64,000 bases of DNA from NCBI GenBank assembly GCA_025055455.1, contig JANWXD010000001.1, forward strand, positions 1 to 64,000, read 5' to 3'. Within the stretch, counting starts at the first letter, position 1. Each line of letters starts with the position of its first letter. Positions 43,679 through 53,976 of the stretch are shown here, in pieces. The stretch is from Bryobacteraceae bacterium. Its GTDB lineage: Bacteria > Acidobacteriota > Terriglobia > Bryobacterales > Bryobacteraceae. The translations under genes were made by a program, and so were the position numbers. The notes beneath the pieces are model-generated. The model was not told where the DNA came from, searched no databases, and worked only from the letters and a program-made list of their open reading frames with translations.

Positions 43679-44119
43679 ATGAACATCGAGCGGACGATCG
43701 AGTTCATCTTGCAATGCCAGGCGCGTGCGGAAGTTCGGATGGACCGATTCGAGGCGCGCATGGCCAAGATGGAAGCGCGGTTCGACAAAGAGATCGCGGC
43801 CATCAACAGGTTGTCACGCCAAGGCGGCCGCATCCTCGCCCAGACGCAACGACAGCTCAAGGAGCTGGCCGCTGCCCACCAGGCCACGGAACGGACCTTG
43901 CGGGCGTTGCTGGACTCGATGCGGAAAAGCAACGGCCGGCGCTCGGTCAGACGAACGCCACGGCGCCTACAGCCCCAGGATGTGAAACCCGGCGTCGGCG
44001 AAGACTACGTTGCCGGTGACGCCCCGGCTCAGCTCGCTCGCCAGGAACACGGCCACGTCGGCGACCTCAGCCGGATCCACGTTGCGGCGCAGGGGCGCGC
44101 GCTGGGGCATGACCTCTAA
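43679..44119 (+). CDS. Small coiled-coil protein (MNIERTIEFIL family), apparently with lost stop codon
   Basis: From ATG 43679 the product opens MNIERTIEFILQCQARAE and is a continuous heptad-rich helix to about residue 88 (MDRFEARMAKMEARFDKEI, RQLKELAAAHQATERTL). Such short coiled-coil proteins are numerous in Solibacter-like genomes and have no known function. After SNGRR the frame reads TCG (43943-43945), where the remnant at 42117 has TAG, and then runs on 58 codons into DNA antisense to the end of fabI. The tail (RRTPRRLQPQDV...) is low-complexity and probably not functional. Confidence 0.65.
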   Translation: MNIERTIEFILQCQARAEVRMDRFEARMAKMEARFDKEIAAINRLSRQGGRILAQTQRQLKELAAAHQATERTLRALLDSMRKSNGRRSVRRTPRRLQPQDVKPGVGEDYVAGDAPAQLARQEHGHVGDLSRIHVAAQGRALGHDL

Positions 44120-44734
44120 CATCGTCGAGAAACCCGGCACCGCCCGAGCCGATGCCGTCTTGATCGGGCCGGCGGAAATCGCATTGACGCGGATACCCCG
44201 GGGCCCGAGGTCAGCCGCGAGATACCGCACCGCAGCCTCGAGCGAAGCTTTGGCCACCCCCATGACGTTGTAATTGCTGACCACGCGGATGGAGCCAAGG
44301 TAAGTCAGCGTTGTGATGGAGCCGCCGGAACGCATCAGCGGCGCGGCCATGCGCGCCAGGGCCACGAGCGAATACGCGCTGACGTCGTGCGCCAGTAGGA
44401 AGCCGGCGCGCGACGTTTCGACAAACGGCCGGGCCAGATCTTCCCGGTTGGCGAAGGCAATGCTGTGCACGACGGCGTCGAGGCAGCCCGCCGCAGCGTT
44501 GAGCTCCGCGCCCAACCGGGCGATGTCCTCGTCGCTGGTCACGTCGCAGCCGAAAATTCGGGCCTGAAGGGCCGCGGCGAGCTCTTCGACGGTGGCTTTC
44601 TGCCGCTCCCCCTGGTAGGTCAGAAATAGGCGCGCGCCCTCTCGGTGAAACGCCTCGGCGATCGCATAGGCAAGACTCCACTTGTTGGCCACTCCCAGAA
44701 CGAGCGCGTTCTTCCCTTCCAGCAATCGGGACAT
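43967..44734 (-). CDS. fabI: Enoyl-[acyl-carrier-protein] reductase (NADH) FabI
   Basis: A 255-residue SDR-type enzyme that performs the last reduction in fatty-acid elongation. It has the FabI cofactor loop LVLGVANKWSLAYAIA, the tyrosine pair Y145 and Y155, and K162 in the Y-x6-K arrangement (YNVMGVAK) specific to FabI. AGPIKT precedes the substrate-binding loop. ATG 44734. Its 3' end is overlapped on the other strand by the read-through tail of the coiled-coil gene. Confidence 0.95.
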   Translation of the reverse strand: MSRLLEGKNALVLGVANKWSLAYAIAEAFHREGARLFLTYQGERQKATVEELAAALQARIFGCDVTSDEDIARLGAELNAAAGCLDAVVHSIAFANREDLARPFVETSRAGFLLAHDVSAYSLVALARMAAPLMRSGGSITTLTYLGSIRVVSNYNVMGVAKASLEAAVRYLAADLGPRGIRVNAISAGPIKTASARAVPGFSTMLEVMPQRAPLRRNVDPAEVADVAVFLASELSRGVTGNVVFADAGFHILGL

Positions 44735-44767
44735 GACCGCCTATTGTAGTCCAGCCGGCCGCGGCGG

Positions 44768-45703
44768 CTAGCGCAGCCGCACGGGCACACCGCCCCGCTC
44801 CTTGCTTTTCTGCGCCGCATCGAGGAACGCAAACAGCTCGAGCGTCTCCTCGTTGGGCACTGGTGGCTGGCGCGTCTGGAAAAATCGCACGATCTCGCGC
44901 ACCAGGGGCGCGTAGCTCCACTTGGCGTTCGGATCGCTCGGTATGGCTTTGGTGCCTCGGAACACTACAGCCCCGAAACTGGTCGAGGGCCGAACCACGC
45001 GCAAGCTGCCCAACCGGCCGTCCTTCCAGCGGCAAACCACCTCGTCGGCGTTCTCCGTAGCCACGCGGGTGACCTCCTCGCAGCCCGGACCCATCAAGGC
45101 AAATAACATCTCCGCGGCGTGGATCCCGTACCAGGACAGATCCAGATAATGATGCGGCTCGAACGGCCCTGGTCCCCACACGATGGCGCCGGTGATGTCC
45201 GGGGTTTTCAGGGACGCCACGATTTCGCTGTAGCGCAGGCTCGAGGTGCTGAACCACGGGACACCCGCCTCGCGCGCCAGACGGGCGATTTCGCGGGCAT
45301 CCTCGAGTGTGGCCGCCAAGGGTTTGTCGATGAACATGGGCTTGCCAGCAGCGATGATCTGGCGGGCCTGCTCGAGATGCACGCGCCCGTCCACGCTCTC
45401 GAGCAGCACCCCATCCACTTTGGTGCACAACGCGGGAATAGTCGGGACGATCTCCACACCCCAGCGGGACGCCAGTTCTTCGGCGAACTTGTCCACGCGC
45501 GTGCGGCTGGCTTCCACGTCCGGGCTGCCGCCCTTGTAAGCCGCCACGACGCGCGCGCCGGGAACATGATCGGGGGCCGAGGGGTCATTCAACAGGCGGG
45601 TGAACGCGATCACGTGCGAGGTGTCCGTGCCGACAATGCCGAGACGAAGTTGCGCCGCGAGCGGGAGGAGTGCGACGAAGAGCAGCAGAGCCGGTCGCAT
45701 CAT
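44768..45703 (-). CDS. Exported Gfo/Idh/MocA-family oxidoreductase
   Basis: About 311 residues from ATG 45703 (a second ATG at 45700). A signal peptide comes first (PALLLFVALLPLAAQ), then a Rossmann domain opening RLGIVGTDTSHVIAF, the family lysine region MFIDKPLAATLEDA (EKP-like, here DKP), and GIHAAEMLFALMG with the catalytic His. Exported members of this family are frequent in Acidobacteria and Planctomycetes and act on sugars or cyclitols with a tightly bound nicotinamide cofactor. The substrate is unknown. It is divergent from recG with 26 bp between. Confidence 0.85.
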   Translation of the reverse strand: MMRPALLLFVALLPLAAQLRLGIVGTDTSHVIAFTRLLNDPSAPDHVPGARVVAAYKGGSPDVEASRTRVDKFAEELASRWGVEIVPTIPALCTKVDGVLLESVDGRVHLEQARQIIAAGKPMFIDKPLAATLEDAREIARLAREAGVPWFSTSSLRYSEIVASLKTPDITGAIVWGPGPFEPHHYLDLSWYGIHAAEMLFALMGPGCEEVTRVATENADEVVCRWKDGRLGSLRVVRPSTSFGAVVFRGTKAIPSDPNAKWSYAPLVREIVRFFQTRQPPVPNEETLELFAFLDAAQKSKERGGVPVRLR

Positions 45704-45729
45704 GCCGGCATTGTACACTAGTGGGCGCC

Positions 45730-47829
45730 GTGGATCTGTCGACTCCGGTCAAGTACGTCAAGGGCGTGGGACCGGCGCGGGCGCAAACGCTGGAAAGCAA
45801 AGGCATCCTCACGGTGGAAGACCTACTCACCTATGCGCCCTTCCGCTACGAGGACCGCAGTAACACTAAGGCGATTCGCGAACTGGCCCCCGGCGAGATG
45901 GCCACGGTGGTCGCCACGGTGCGCACGGCGCGCTTGTCAGGGTTCCGCCGGCGCGACCTCGGCCTGTTCGAGGCCACCTTCAGCGACGCATCGGGCGCGG
46001 TGCTTCTGGCCAAGTGGTTTCATGCGAGCTACCTTGCGGACGTCTTGGCTCCGGGGCGAAGGGTGGCGCTGTACGGGAAGGTGGACTTCGACAGCTTCAC
46101 CGGCGAGCTCGGCATGCTCCACCCGGAGTTCGAGATCCTCCCCGAGGACGAGGACGATCCGGAGGCGTCGCTCCACGTGGGCCGCATCGTGCCGGTCTAT
46201 GAAGCCGCTGGCAAGATCACCACGCGCATATTTCGGCGGATCGTGCACCAGGCGCTGCAAGCGCTCGCCCCGCTGCCGGATCCCTTGCCCGAAACCTTGC
46301 GCGCGCGGCTGAACTTGCCCGACCGCTGGCAAGCCACGCGCGAGCTGCATTTCCCGCCGGCGGAGGCCGACCTACGGCTGCTGAACGGATTCCGTTGGCC
46401 TGCACAGGTTCGCCTGATCTTCGAGGAGTTCTTCTGGCTCGAGCTCGGTTTGGCGCTGAAGCGACGCAGCGCGCGGCTTCGCCCAGGCATCGCCTTCGAG
46501 CTTTCCGACCGGGCCCGCGAACAGATCAAGCGCATGCTGCCTTTCAAGCCCACGGCGGCGCAGAAGCGCGTATTGGCCGAAATCGCCCGCGACATGGCCG
46601 CTCCCCACCCCATGAACCGGCTCCTGCAAGGCGATGTGGGAAGCGGCAAGACGTTGGTGGCCGCCGAAGCCGCCATCATTGCCATCGAAAGCGGCTACCA
46701 GGTGGCGGTGCTGGCACCCACCGAGATTCTGGCGGCGCAGCATTACTTCTACTTCAAGGGTCTCTTCCGGGATCTGGGCTACACGGTGGTGCTCCTGACA
46801 GGCTCCTTGTCGGCGCGCGAGAAGGCGCAGCTGAAAAAATTGGTGGCCGAGGGGCTGGCGCAGCTGGTGATCGGCACGCACGCCTTGCTCGAAGAGGACG
46901 TCGCCTTTGCGCGGCTCGGCCTGGCGATCGTCGACGAGCAACACCGCTTCGGCGTCATCCAGCGCTTGAAGCTGATGCGCAAGGGGGTCGCACCCGACGT
47001 GCTGGTCATGACCGCGACCCCGATTCCCCGGACGCTGGCGCTGACGCTGTACGGAGATCTGGACGTGTCCGTGCTCGACGAGCTACCGCCGGGGCGCAAG
47101 CCGGTGGTGACGCGCCACGTGAGCGAAGACCGTATCGAAGAGGTATGGAGTTTTCTCAAGCGCCAGATCGAAGCCGGCCGGCAAGCCTACATCGTCTATC
47201 CGGTCATCGAGGAGTCGGACGTCAAATCCATCAAGGCCGCTGAGAAAATGTACCGCCACTTGCGGGAGGCGGTGTTTCCCGGCTTCCGCGTGGGACTCCT
47301 TCACGGGCGGCTGCCGGCCTCGGAAAAAGAAACCGTCATGGAGGCGTTCCAGCGAGGTGCAATCCAAATCCTGGTGGCCACGACGGTGATCGAAGTCGGA
47401 GTGGACGTGGCCAACGCCACGGTGATGGTGATCGAACAAGCCGAACGGTTCGGTTTGGCGCAGCTGCATCAGTTGCGCGGCCGCGTGGGGCGGGGCGCGG
47501 AGCAAAGCTACTGCCTTCTGGTCACCGGTAAGCTCAACGAGGCGGCGCAGGAGCGGATTCGAACGATGGTCGAGTCCACGGACGGGTTTCACATCGCCGA
47601 GGTAGACCTCAAGCTGCGGGGCCCGGGAGAGTTTTTCGGGACGCGACAGTCGGGCCTGCCGGCGCTGCGCATCGCCAACCTGCTGCGCGACGGGGAGATC
47701 CTGGAGCAGGCGCGGGCGGAAGCACAGCGTTTCGTCGAGGAACCTCCGTCCGAAGAAGAGATGCGACGGGCGGTGAGCTATCTGCGGGACCACTGGCAGC
47801 GCCGCTATGCCTTGGTGCAGGTGGCGTAA
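45730..47829 (+). CDS. recG: ATP-dependent DNA helicase RecG
   Basis: About 699 residues from GTG 45730 (M-D-L-S-T-P-V-K-Y-V-K-G-V-G-P), with GTG 45721 as alternative. It has the wedge/OB domain (~1-200), Walker A GDVGSGKT, DEQHRFG as the DExH-type box, TATPIPRTLALTLYGD, and the C-terminal helicase motifs TTVIEVGVDV and QLRGRVGRG. The final segment LKLRGPGEFFGTRQSG is the TRG motif region. RecG remodels stalled replication forks. Confidence 0.96.
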   Translation: MDLSTPVKYVKGVGPARAQTLESKGILTVEDLLTYAPFRYEDRSNTKAIRELAPGEMATVVATVRTARLSGFRRRDLGLFEATFSDASGAVLLAKWFHASYLADVLAPGRRVALYGKVDFDSFTGELGMLHPEFEILPEDEDDPEASLHVGRIVPVYEAAGKITTRIFRRIVHQALQALAPLPDPLPETLRARLNLPDRWQATRELHFPPAEADLRLLNGFRWPAQVRLIFEEFFWLELGLALKRRSARLRPGIAFELSDRAREQIKRMLPFKPTAAQKRVLAEIARDMAAPHPMNRLLQGDVGSGKTLVAAEAAIIAIESGYQVAVLAPTEILAAQHYFYFKGLFRDLGYTVVLLTGSLSAREKAQLKKLVAEGLAQLVIGTHALLEEDVAFARLGLAIVDEQHRFGVIQRLKLMRKGVAPDVLVMTATPIPRTLALTLYGDLDVSVLDELPPGRKPVVTRHVSEDRIEEVWSFLKRQIEAGRQAYIVYPVIEESDVKSIKAAEKMYRHLREAVFPGFRVGLLHGRLPASEKETVMEAFQRGAIQILVATTVIEVGVDVANATVMVIEQAERFGLAQLHQLRGRVGRGAEQSYCLLVTGKLNEAAQERIRTMVESTDGFHIAEVDLKLRGPGEFFGTRQSGLPALRIANLLRDGEILEQARAEAQRFVEEPPSEEEMRRAVSYLRDHWQRRYALVQVA

Positions 47830-47910
47830 TGCCCCCTCGGGCACGCGCGGTGCGCTCGGCCCGAGCGCCGACGGTGACACCGCCAACCCGGCTCCGGGCA
47901 CCCAGACCCT

Positions 47911-48783
47911 TCAGTCCCGCACCAGCTCCAGAAAAGCCCGGGCGGCGTGGCTGAGGGCGCGACGAGCCGGATACACCAAGCGGATTTTGCGCTCGACGTG
48001 CAGCTCCTCGACGCGCACCTCCTTGAGAGTGCCCTGCTCGAGCTCCTGCTCGACGCACATCCGCGGCAGAAAGGCCACGCCCTCGTTGCGCTGCACGAGC
48101 TTGCGGATCGTTTCCACGGTGGGCATCTCCACGTCCATGTTCAGCGGGACTTTGTGCCGCTGGAACTCCCGCAGCACCACTTCCCGGTACGGCGAGACCA
48201 CGTTGTGGGCGATGAAGGTTTCCATGCCGAGCTCCGTAATCGACACCGACTCCCGGCCGGCGAAACGATGCTGGGGCGAGACGACGAAGGCCAGATGATC
48301 GGTGTAGATCACCTGGCACACCAGCCGATCATCCATCGGATCGTAGCTGATGACGCCGAGCTCCAGATCGCCGTCCACCAGCTGCGATGGGATCTTGCTC
48401 GACAGACTGCGCCGCACCTGCACGCGCACTTTGGGATACAGCCGCCGGTAGCGTTGGATGTGCTTGAGCAAATACAGCGTGGTCGACTCGTTGGCCCCGA
48501 TGATCAATCGTCCCGCCGCATTGTCGCGCAACTCGGCCAGGGCATTCTCCATCTCCCTCTGTAAGTTAGCGAACCGCCGCGCATACTCGAAGACAACCTG
48601 GCCAGCGTCGGTGAGCATCAGTTCCTTGCCGGAGCGGTCGATCAGCTTCTCGCCCAACTCGTTTTCTAGTTTCTGGATCGCCAGCGACACCGCAGGTTGG
48701 GTCCGCAGCAACCGCTCGGCAGCCCGAGAAAAGCTTTTCTCCGTCGCCACGGTGTGGAAGACTCTCAGGGCGTAGAGCTCCAT
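47911..48783 (-). CDS. LysR-family transcriptional regulator, divergent from leuA
   Basis: A 290-residue LysR regulator. The N-terminal winged helix-turn-helix is ELYALRVFHTVATEKSFSRAAERL followed by TQPAVSLAIQKLE; the effector domain opens GRLIIGANESTTLYLL. It starts 105 bp from the 48888 codon of leuA on the opposite strand, in an AT-rich spacer (48820-48870) that contains the near-symmetric TTATTG...ATATAA. LysR proteins usually control the divergent neighbour, so control of the leucine operon by an intermediate such as 2-isopropylmalate is plausible but unproven. Confidence 0.9.
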   Translation of the reverse strand: MELYALRVFHTVATEKSFSRAAERLLRTQPAVSLAIQKLENELGEKLIDRSGKELMLTDAGQVVFEYARRFANLQREMENALAELRDNAAGRLIIGANESTTLYLLKHIQRYRRLYPKVRVQVRRSLSSKIPSQLVDGDLELGVISYDPMDDRLVCQVIYTDHLAFVVSPQHRFAGRESVSITELGMETFIAHNVVSPYREVVLREFQRHKVPLNMDVEMPTVETIRKLVQRNEGVAFLPRMCVEQELEQGTLKEVRVEELHVERKIRLVYPARRALSHAARAFLELVRD

Positions 48784-48953
48784 GGGCTCACCTCATGAAT
48801 GCGCATTTGCCGCCCTTATAGCATTTTCTTCCGTTATTGTACTCTCCGTGAATATAAATTTGACAAATTCCGGGGAGTCGTGGCAGCATGAGAGTCTGCG
48901 CCTCGGGCGGAGCAACAGGCCGCCGCGAGGCGTACGCCAAGCGCGGACGGCCC

Positions 48954-50132
48954 ATGACCAACCATCGCGTCTACATTTTCGACACCACGCTGCGGGATGG
49001 GGAACAATCGCCCGGTTGCAGCATGACGGTGGAAGAGAAGCTTCGGATGGCGCGGAAGCTCGTCGAGCTGGGAGTGGACATCCTCGAGGCGGGTTTCCCG
49101 ATTGCTTCCGACGGGGACTTCGAGGCGGTCGCGGCCATCAGCCGCGAAGTGTCATCCGTCACGGTGGCGGCGCTGGCGCGCGCCTGCGCGCTGGACATCG
49201 AACGGGCCGTCCGCGCCTTGGACAAAGCGCGGAAGCCGCGGCTCCACACCTTTATCGCGACAAGCGACATCCATTTGAAATTCAAGCTCAAAAAAACACG
49301 CGAGCAGGTGCTCGAGGAGGCGGTGAAAGCCGTAGAACTAGCCCGACGCTACGTGGACGACGTCGAGTTCTCGGCCGAGGATGCCACGCGCACCGACCCG
49401 GATTACCTCGAAGTGGTGTCGCGCGCCGTGGTCGCTGCCGGCGCTCGCACCGTCAACCTGCCGGACACGGTCGGCTACTCCACGCCGGATGAGTACGGCG
49501 CGCTGATCGGGCGCATGGTGAAGGCGTTAGGGCCCGAGGTGGTGGTCAGCGTGCACTGTCATAACGACCTTGGGCTGGCGACGGCGAATTCCCTGGCGGC
49601 CGTCCAAGCCGGGGCGCGGCAGATCGAGTGCACGGTCAACGGCATCGGAGAGCGTGCCGGCAACTGCGCCCTGGAAGAGGTCGTCATGGCGATGAAGGTA
49701 CGGCGGGACCGCCTTCCCTACGAGACCGGCATCGTCACCGAGCAGCTCTATCCCGCCAGCCAGTTGCTCAGCGAGCTGATCACGTTCGGTCCGCAGCCCA
49801 ACAAGGCGATCGTGGGCCGCAACGCTTTCGCTCACGAGGCGGGCATCCACCAGGACGGTGTGCTGAAGGAGCGCACCACGTATGAAATCATGGATCCCCG
49901 CTCGGTCGGGGTGCCGGAGAGCCGGCTGGTGCTGGGCAAACACAGCGGCCGGCACGCCTTGCGCGACCGCTGCGAACATCTGGGCTATTCGCTGACGCGC
50001 GAGGAACTGGACGAGGTGTACCGACGCTTCACAGCGCTTGCGGACCGGCGCAAGAAGGGCGTGAGCGACGAAGAAATCCTGCAGCTGCTCCAAGAGGTGG
50101 TGCCCCGGCGGGCCATCGCCGCCGACGACTGA
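48954..50132 (+). CDS. leuA: 2-isopropylmalate synthase, short form without the regulatory domain
   Basis: About 392 residues from ATG 48954 ([20 protein letters not shown]). An upstream ATG at 48888 has the better ribosome site (GGGGAG) and would add 22 atypical residues. The catalytic barrel is complete: [31 protein letters not shown], and [12 protein letters not shown] from the flexible subdomain. The ~120-residue C-terminal leucine-binding domain of full-length LeuA (~510-550 aa) is absent. It condenses acetyl-CoA with 2-ketoisovalerate. Homocitrate or citramalate synthase is possible by family, but the leuBCD neighbours argue for leucine. Confidence 0.9.
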   Translation: MTNHRVYIFDTTLRDGEQSPGCSMTVEEKLRMARKLVELGVDILEAGFPIASDGDFEAVAAISREVSSVTVAALARACALDIERAVRALDKARKPRLHTFIATSDIHLKFKLKKTREQVLEEAVKAVELARRYVDDVEFSAEDATRTDPDYLEVVSRAVVAAGARTVNLPDTVGYSTPDEYGALIGRMVKALGPEVVVSVHCHNDLGLATANSLAAVQAGARQIECTVNGIGERAGNCALEEVVMAMKVRRDRLPYETGIVTEQLYPASQLLSELITFGPQPNKAIVGRNAFAHEAGIHQDGVLKERTTYEIMDPRSVGVPESRLVLGKHSGRHALRDRCEHLGYSLTREELDEVYRRFTALADRRKKGVSDEEILQLLQEVVPRRAIAADD

Positions 50133-50149
50133 GTCCGACCCCAACTCAA

Positions 50150-51232
50150 ATGGACTTAAACGTACTAGTGTTGCCGGGCGACGGCATCGGGGAAGAAGTG
50201 ATCGGCGAAGCGGTCCGGGTGCTCGAGCGCGTGGCGCAGAAGTTCGGCCATTCCTTGCACCTTCGGGCGGGCTTGGTCGGAGGCGCAGCCATCCACCGCA
50301 CGGGCACGCCCCTGCCAGGGGAGACGGTAGAGCTGGCGCTGCGCGCGGATGCGACTCTGATGGGCGCCGTGGGGCTGCCGGAGTTCGACCACGCTCCCCC
50401 GTCGCAGCGGCCCGAGGCCGGCCTGCTGGGCATCCGAAAGGCCCTCGGCGTGTTCGCCAATCTGCGACCTGTCCGAGCCTGGCCCTGGTTGCTCGATTCC
50501 TCGCCGCTCAAGAATCACGTCGTGGACGGCACGGACCTGGTGATCGTGCGCGAGCTGACCGGCGGGATCTACTACGGCACGCCACGGGGCATTTCGGGCC
50601 AGGGCGCTGAGACGCGCGCCGTCAACACGATGGTGTACACGCGTGGTGAGGTCGAGCGCGTGACCCGGGTGGCTTTCGAGCTGGCGCGAGGGCGGCGCAA
50701 GAAAGTGACCAGCGTGGACAAATCGAACGTGCTCGAGAATTCGCAGCTTTGGCGTCAGGTCGTCACGGAGGTGGCGGCCGAATATCCCGACGTCGAGCTG
50801 GAACACTTGCTGGTGGATAACTGCGCCATGCAGCTGATCCTCAACCCGCGGCGGTTCGACGTGCTGCTCACCGAAAACATGTTTGGCGATATCCTGAGTG
50901 ACGAGGGGGCGGTGCTGGCCGGCTCGATCGGGATGCTACCGTCGGCTTCGATCGGGGAGCGGCGCCCCTCCGGCGCCTGGACTGGGTTGTACGAGCCGGT
51001 GCATGGCTCGGCGCCGGATCTTGCCGGGCAGGACCGGGCCAATCCGCTCGGAGCGATCCTTTCGGTGGCCGCCATGCTGGAGTACAGCTTTGGCTTGAAA
51101 GAAGAAGCCGCCGCGGTCAACCGGGCCGTCGAGGCGGTGCTCGCTTCCGGCCGGGTCACAGCGGACCTCAAGCCGCCCGCACCGCCCGCGACCACGAGCC
51201 AAGTCGGCCAAGCCGTCTGCGAGGCGATCTAA
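50150..51232 (+). CDS. leuB: 3-isopropylmalate dehydrogenase
   Basis: A 360-residue decarboxylating dehydrogenase. It has GDGIGEEV at the N-terminus, the substrate arginines in [32 protein letters not shown], and the metal and cofactor part [21 protein letters not shown] with GSAPDLAG. The LTGGIYYG sequence marks LeuB rather than isocitrate dehydrogenase. It converts 3-isopropylmalate to 2-ketoisocaproate with NAD. It lies 17 bp after leuA. Confidence 0.96.
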   Translation: MDLNVLVLPGDGIGEEVIGEAVRVLERVAQKFGHSLHLRAGLVGGAAIHRTGTPLPGETVELALRADATLMGAVGLPEFDHAPPSQRPEAGLLGIRKALGVFANLRPVRAWPWLLDSSPLKNHVVDGTDLVIVRELTGGIYYGTPRGISGQGAETRAVNTMVYTRGEVERVTRVAFELARGRRKKVTSVDKSNVLENSQLWRQVVTEVAAEYPDVELEHLLVDNCAMQLILNPRRFDVLLTENMFGDILSDEGAVLAGSIGMLPSASIGERRPSGAWTGLYEPVHGSAPDLAGQDRANPLGAILSVAAMLEYSFGLKEEAAAVNRAVEAVLASGRVTADLKPPAPPATTSQVGQAVCEAI

Positions 51233-51233
51233 G

Positions 51234-52640
51234 ATGACCCAACCACGCACGATCATCGAAAAGATCTGGGACGCTCACGTCGTCGCCGAGGAGCCGGGAG
51301 CGCCGGCGCTGCTGTACATTGACCTCCACTTGGTCCACGAAGTCACTTCGCCGCAAGCCTTCGACGGCCTGCGCCGCCGGGGCCTGAAAGTGCGGCGTCC
51401 GGACAAGACGCTCGCCACGGCGGATCACAACGTTCCGACCACGGATCGTTCCCTCCCGATTGCGGATGCAATCTCGGCCCGGCAAGTCGCGCAGCTGGAA
51501 CGCAACTGCGCCGAGTTCGGCATTCCCTGCTACAGTCTGGGCAGCGAACGGCAGGGCATCGTGCACGTCATCGGCCCGGAGCTCGGGCTGACTCAGCCGG
51601 GCATGACGATCGTGTGCGGCGACAGCCACACCGCCACCCACGGCGCCCTCGGGGCGCTGGCGTTCGGCATCGGAACGAGCGAGGTCGAGCACGTGCTCGC
51701 CACGCAGTGTCTCTTGCAACGGAAACCCAAAACGTTTCAAGTGTGGGTGGATGGCAGGTTGCGCCCCGGCGTCACGGCCAAGGACATCATCCTCGCCCTG
51801 ATTGCCAAGATCGGCGTGGGGGGCGGCACCGGGTGCGTCTTCGAGTACTGCGGCCCGGCCATTCGGGCACTCACGATGGAGGAGCGCATGACGATTTGCA
51901 ACATGTCCATCGAAGGGGGCGCCCGGGCGGGACTGGTAGCGCCGGACGAGACGACCTATCAATACCTCTGCGGCCGACCGTTCGCGCCGCGGGGCGCGGC
52001 TTGGGAGGAGGCGCTGGCGCGCTGGCGGCAGCTGCCCACCGACGAGGGCGCCCACTACGACAAGCGCGTGACACTGGATGCCAGCGAGCTCCAGCCGATG
52101 ATCACTTTCGGAACGAACCCCGGCATGGGCATCCCGATCACGGCGCCCGTGCCCGATCCGGCATCTGCCGCGGATCCTTTGGAACGCGAGTCGCTCGTCA
52201 AGGCTTTGCGGTACATGGACCTGGAGCCGGGCAAACCGCTGCTCGGCCATCCCGTCAACGTCGTCTTCATCGGGAGCTGCACGAACTCGCGCATGACGGA
52301 TTTGCGGGCGGCGGCTTCGATCCTGAAAGGGCGCAAGGTGCATCCGAACGTGCGGGTTCTCGTGGTGCCGGGCTCGCAACAGGTCAAGCGGCAAGCCGAG
52401 GCCGAGGGTTTGCACGAAATCTTCAAGGCGGCCGGCGCCGAGTGGCGCGAGTCCGGCTGCTCGATGTGCATTGCGATGAACGGCGACCAGTTGCGGCCCG
52501 GCGAATACTGCGTCTCGACCAGCAACCGAAACTTCGAAGGGCGCCAAGGCAAGGGCGGGCGAACGTTCCTGGCCAGCCCCCTCACGGCGGCCGCGTGCGC
52601 GGTAACAGGCGTCGTCACCGACGTGCGGACTCTGTTATGA
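51234..52640 (+). CDS. leuC: 3-isopropylmalate dehydratase, large subunit
   Basis: A 468-residue aconitase-family subunit. The [4Fe-4S] cysteines are in SCTNSRM and GCSMC, and [27 protein letters not shown] is the standard active-site region (positions ~51615-51700). With LeuD it isomerises 2-isopropylmalate. It starts one base after leuB and overlaps leuD in ATGA. Confidence 0.96.
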   Translation: MTQPRTIIEKIWDAHVVAEEPGAPALLYIDLHLVHEVTSPQAFDGLRRRGLKVRRPDKTLATADHNVPTTDRSLPIADAISARQVAQLERNCAEFGIPCYSLGSERQGIVHVIGPELGLTQPGMTIVCGDSHTATHGALGALAFGIGTSEVEHVLATQCLLQRKPKTFQVWVDGRLRPGVTAKDIILALIAKIGVGGGTGCVFEYCGPAIRALTMEERMTICNMSIEGGARAGLVAPDETTYQYLCGRPFAPRGAAWEEALARWRQLPTDEGAHYDKRVTLDASELQPMITFGTNPGMGIPITAPVPDPASAADPLERESLVKALRYMDLEPGKPLLGHPVNVVFIGSCTNSRMTDLRAAASILKGRKVHPNVRVLVVPGSQQVKRQAEAEGLHEIFKAAGAEWRESGCSMCIAMNGDQLRPGEYCVSTSNRNFEGRQGKGGRTFLASPLTAAACAVTGVVTDVRTLL

Positions 52641-53248
52641 GCAAATTCACTCGCCTCGTAAGCCGCCTGGTCCCGCTTCCAGTGGACAACATCGACACGG
52701 ACCAGATCATCCCGGCGCGGTTTTTGAAGACCATCTCCAAGGAGGGGCTGGGCGAGCAGTTATTCTATGACTGGCGCTACGACGCCGACGGTCGTCCGAA
52801 GCCGGACTTCGTTCTGAATCAGCCCCGCGCACAAGGCGCGGCCATCCTGCTGGCGGGCGACAATTTCGGCTGCGGCAGCTCGCGGGAACACGCCGCCTGG
52901 GCTCTGCTGCAGTTCGGCTTCCGGGCCGTGATCAGCACATCGTTTGCCGACATCTTCCGGCAAAACGCCCTCAAGAACGCGCTGTTGCCGGTGGTGGTGC
53001 CGCACGATGTGCACGCCGAGCTGTTCGCCCTCTCGGAACGGGATCCGGACACGCAGGTGGCGATTGACCTGGCCCGGCAAACCCTGACGCTTCCGGATGG
53101 TCGCTCGGTGGAATTTCCGATCGACGCGTTCTCGAAACAATGCCTGCTCGAAGGCCTCGACGAACTGGGTTACATCCGCAAGCACGAAGCCGCCATTGCG
53201 GCGTATGAACGGTCCCACCCTGCGCCGGTCAATACCTTGGGCGGATGA
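52637..53248 (+). CDS. leuD: 3-isopropylmalate dehydratase, small subunit
   Basis: A 203-residue swivel-domain subunit, starting [20 protein letters not shown]. It contains [13 protein letters not shown] and the conserved [15 protein letters not shown]. The length fits proteobacterial-type LeuD (~200). ATG 52637 overlaps the leuC stop, so the two subunits are translationally coupled. Confidence 0.96.
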   Translation: MSKFTRLVSRLVPLPVDNIDTDQIIPARFLKTISKEGLGEQLFYDWRYDADGRPKPDFVLNQPRAQGAAILLAGDNFGCGSSREHAAWALLQFGFRAVISTSFADIFRQNALKNALLPVVVPHDVHAELFALSERDPDTQVAIDLARQTLTLPDGRSVEFPIDAFSKQCLLEGLDELGYIRKHEAAIAAYERSHPAPVNTLGG

Positions 53249-53976
53249 GCCTGACGGACGGCGTACCGCCTGGCTCGCAGGATCCGGAATGGGTACCTTG
53301 GTGCGCGTCGGGCGTCCCACCGGCAGTGAGGTGAGGCCGTCATGAGCCGTGTTTCTGCGGCGCTGATTACCGCCGTTGTCACGGCCGCCGCTCGAGAGAG
53401 CCCCGTGGGACGAGACATAGAGCCCCACGACGGGGCACGGGAAGCGGCGCTCGGGGCCAAGTCGCCGACGATGTCCGGAAACATCACCGGCTTCGCGACA
53501 GCGCTGTCGCACACCGTACTTTGAAAAGACTGCGGCCACCCTTACGGCCCCACTCCCGGAGGACTTACCGGACTGCAAGCTTAGAAGTCTGGGCGGAGCC
53601 GGGCAGCGGACTCCGAAAGCTCCCAGCTTCTCCGCGAGGTTACATCTGTGTGCCGGCCGGTTTGTTCCTGGCGGCGGGAAAGTGAGGCCGAGTTCGCGGC
53701 GGTGCCGGCACACTCCGCTGCAGGCCACAGGGGACGCCTCGGAAGAGCACCCCGGCAACCGGGCCGAGTTTTCGCTGCAATCCTTCTTAGGGAGGGCGCT
53801 CCCCCGATTGCGAGGACACTGCGGCTTCGGGAGCTCGCGCTCGACGCCGACCGCCAGGTCGTGGCGTTCGGCCTGCGCTCTTTGCTTGCGGCGGCAAGCC
53901 GCCTCGACACGGCTGCGCCCGATTCCGTAACCCACGGCGGAACATTTATACTCGGGAAAAAGTCCGACACGGGCGA
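53249..53976. other. Long intergenic region after leuD, no gene recognised
   Basis: About 730 bp between leuD and the amidohydrolase gene. Short frames occur on both strands (for example 53342-53524 plus), but none shows a domain, a ribosome site or family resemblance. A TATACT hexamer at 53947-53952, about 25 bases before the next ATG, may be a -10 element. No terminator hairpin with a T-run was seen after leuD. It could hold decayed sequence. Confidence 0.5.

Noticed and set aside
48888-48953. Leader peptide for attenuation before leuA
   Set aside because: The 22 codons contain no leucine and no following terminator-like hairpin was seen; an alternative leuA start is simpler.
52760-53935. 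391-residue minus-strand frame across leuD and the following gap
   Set aside because: Opposite leuD and without any recognisable domain; the part in the gap has no supporting start or ribosome site.
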